Shown here piece after piece: positions 62,318-64,000 of a stretch of 64,000 bases of DNA (position 1 is its first letter; each line of letters begins with the position of its first letter). Source of the DNA: Lamellibrachia columna. Its lineage: Eukaryota > Annelida > Polychaeta > Sabellida > Siboglinidae. Made by a program: the position numbers and the translations under genes. The notes beneath the pieces are model-generated. The model was given only the letters and a program-made list of their open reading frames with translations. It was not told the origin of the DNA and did no database searches. The stretch spans positions 4,289,098 to 4,353,097 of the forward strand of contig OY759269.1 of the NCBI GenBank assembly GCA_963662155.1, read 5' to 3'.

Positions 62318-62756
62318 AATATGTACCCATCGACATTCCTCCTGGAACTGTTAATATCGTGTAAGATTCCGACGTTCTAACCACTGAGCCACAATCTGTA
62401 CCCATCGACATTCCTCCTGGAACTGTTAATATCGTGTAAGATTCCGACGTTCTAACCACTGAGCCACAATCTGTACCCATCGACAGTCCTCCTGGAACTG
62501 TTAATATCGTGTAAGAGTCTGACGTTCTAACCACTGAGCCACTGAGCCACAATCTGTACCCATCGACAGTCCTCCTGGAACTGTTAATATCGTGTAAGAT
62601 TCCGACGTTCTAACCACTGAGCCACTGAGCCCCAATCTGTACCCATCGACAGTCCTCCTGGAACTGTTAATATCGTGTAAGAGTCCGACGTTCTAACCAC
62701 TGAGCCACAATCTGTACCCATCGACAGTCCTCCTGGAACTGTTAATATCGTGTAAG
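62318..62756. repeat. 75/83-bp tandem array containing a SINE A-box
   Basis: Six units start at about 62326, 62401, 62476, 62559, 62642 and 62717 (spacing 75, 75, 83, 83, 75). Each carries (minus) TGGCTCAGTGGTTAGAACGT plus CAGTTCCAGGAGGA. The 83-bp units have an extra 8 bp, ACTGAGCC. Confidence 0.93.
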
Positions 62757-62995
62757 CCAACACTTCAAGAGTACAAAGTGACACGTGTGGTAATGACAAA
62801 CACAACCATTCAACAGCGAAATCTAGTGTCGTAAAATCAGTCATTTGAAAGCTAACCTCATTATGAAATGAATAAGGGAACACTTCTAGAGAACAAAGTG
62901 ACCCTTGTGGTACTGACCAACACGGACACTCAACAGCGGCATCTGGTGTCGCAATATCATAATAGTTTGAAAGTTAAGCTCATTATGAAACTGCT
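62757..62995. repeat. About 120-bp tandem duplication
   Basis: Two diverged copies beginning AACACTTC(A/T)AGAG and ending CTCATTATGAAA. Confidence 0.85.
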
Positions 62996-63734
62996 AGCAT
63001 GTATAAATAATAAACGTAATTACATCGGTAGCTAAGTATCCCACGTCGTGACATGTTCACGAGACAATTAGCTAATTAAAATAATGCGAACTCTAGACAG
63101 ACACGCATGCCTGTGTATGTTTAGCCAATGCTGTCATTGCAGTAGTGTCTCTTACTGTGGGCGATGTTCATTTTGACTGTTGAGTAAGACAGTTTTGTTA
63201 GGTGCTTTTACAATTTCTCAATTGTCGTCTACATTATGTTGATATATAGTGCCTACATTGTATTACAATTCACTTATACAAATGACCTTCCTATGCTGCC
63301 TGCAAGTTGTAGCTTCATGTTATTTAGTGTTTTGATTTCGTGAATAAGGCTTTGGTACGTATTGCAACTCGGTGTATCGGAATAATTTGTTTTAAGATAA
63401 TAGACCCTATATTTAATAATGCATTTTATAGTGGACATTTTTGACACTACCCTGCCGTCGGTATGGCAGAAAAGCTGTCTAATCCTGGCGTAATTGAACG
63501 TTTTCAATCACTTCTAAATGTTACACGTTTCTAAATGTTTACATGTTACGCGTTTCTAAATGTTTGTAAATAAAAACGCCACTTTAACATGACTCTAAAC
63601 GGTAGCGTGGGAAATTTTTTCACCTGTGATATAAAGTTCAACATGTCTGCCATTTCGCATCGTGAAAAGGCCTTTTGAATGTGCCTGTGTACTGGCCTGA
63701 GACCATCTTCTACACCAGCAAACAATAAAACATC

Positions 63735-63930
63735 AGGACATTTACATCATCATGAAAATGAGACGACGGAAATGGCGCGAACAACCAATTACCTACCAGC
63801 GAGGAAAAACGTTTACTTGGATCCCAGAAGGGAAGAGGAAAAGGGGCAGATCCAAAACAACATGGGGACATTGGAAGAAGAATTGAAGGCTGCTGGGTTG
63901 ACATGGGGAACAGCGGCTAGAGCTTTTTGC
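63735..63930 (+). mobile_element. LINE reverse-transcriptase tail, frameshifted
   Basis: One frame reads TFTWIPEGKRKRGRSKTTW and an adjacent frame continues LEEELKAAGLTWGTAAR, the WTPEGKRKRGRPKTTW...EEELKxxGLTW end of RTE/L1-like polymerases. A frame change between them marks it as dead. Confidence 0.75.
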
Positions 63931-64000
63931 CGACGATGTTCACATTTTCTCATAAAAACATCAATCTGCATCTCGAAAAGAACACGCTACGTCACCGGGT

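Overview
This is invertebrate metazoan genomic DNA. The evidence is short GT-AG exons in long AT-rich introns, tRNA-derived SINEs, non-LTR retrotransposon tails, several families of small DNA transposons and very many mini- and microsatellites. No bacterial operon, rRNA, CRISPR or functional tRNA was found. The species cannot be fixed from the sequence; a marine lophotrochozoan or invertebrate deuterostome fits, but that is inference. Two protein-coding genes are supported, both on the minus strand. Gene 1 (bases 30371 down to 484, running off the left edge) is an unconventional myosin-XVIII (Myo18A-like). I joined 13 coding exons in consistent phase: one large first exon with a KE-rich N-terminus and a PDZ domain, then 12 small exons covering roughly the first two thirds of the motor head (986 complete codons). 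A CpG-richer stretch with a strong splice donor near 47.47 kb may be its untranslated first exon and promoter. Gene 2 (57537 to 53028) has four exons and encodes a complete 351-residue protein with two membrane segments and a cysteine-rich extracellular loop. It resembles BK-channel beta subunits (KCNMB; TipE-like proteins are the alternative) but has an unusually long basic cytoplasmic tail. Layout: 1-30.4 kb is Myo18 exons and introns, with a 13.5 kb intron 1 full of repeats. 30.4-53.0 kb is intergenic or upstream DNA made largely of transposon families and tandem arrays. 53.0-57.5 kb is the KCNMB-like gene. 57.5-64 kb is upstream DNA with a pure (GT)n tract of about 124 units, a SINE with an amplified 5' part, and a LINE remnant. 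The main discoveries are in the repeats. Two members of a TTAA-flanked transposon family were found, one with a THAP-like protein start, which points to the Kolobok superfamily; that copy is nested in an older MITE. Two non-autonomous hAT-like elements carry perfect 8-bp target duplications. Two minisatellites duplicate splice sites of the Myo18 gene, a decoy donor array at exon 5 and acceptor-like repeats before the start codon. A 32-bp minisatellite has grown inside the reverse-transcriptase tail of a LINE. A near-tandem amplification of a tRNA-SINE A-box segment is also present. The long open frames across 32-, 31-, 13- and 53-bp arrays come from repeat periodicity and are not genes.
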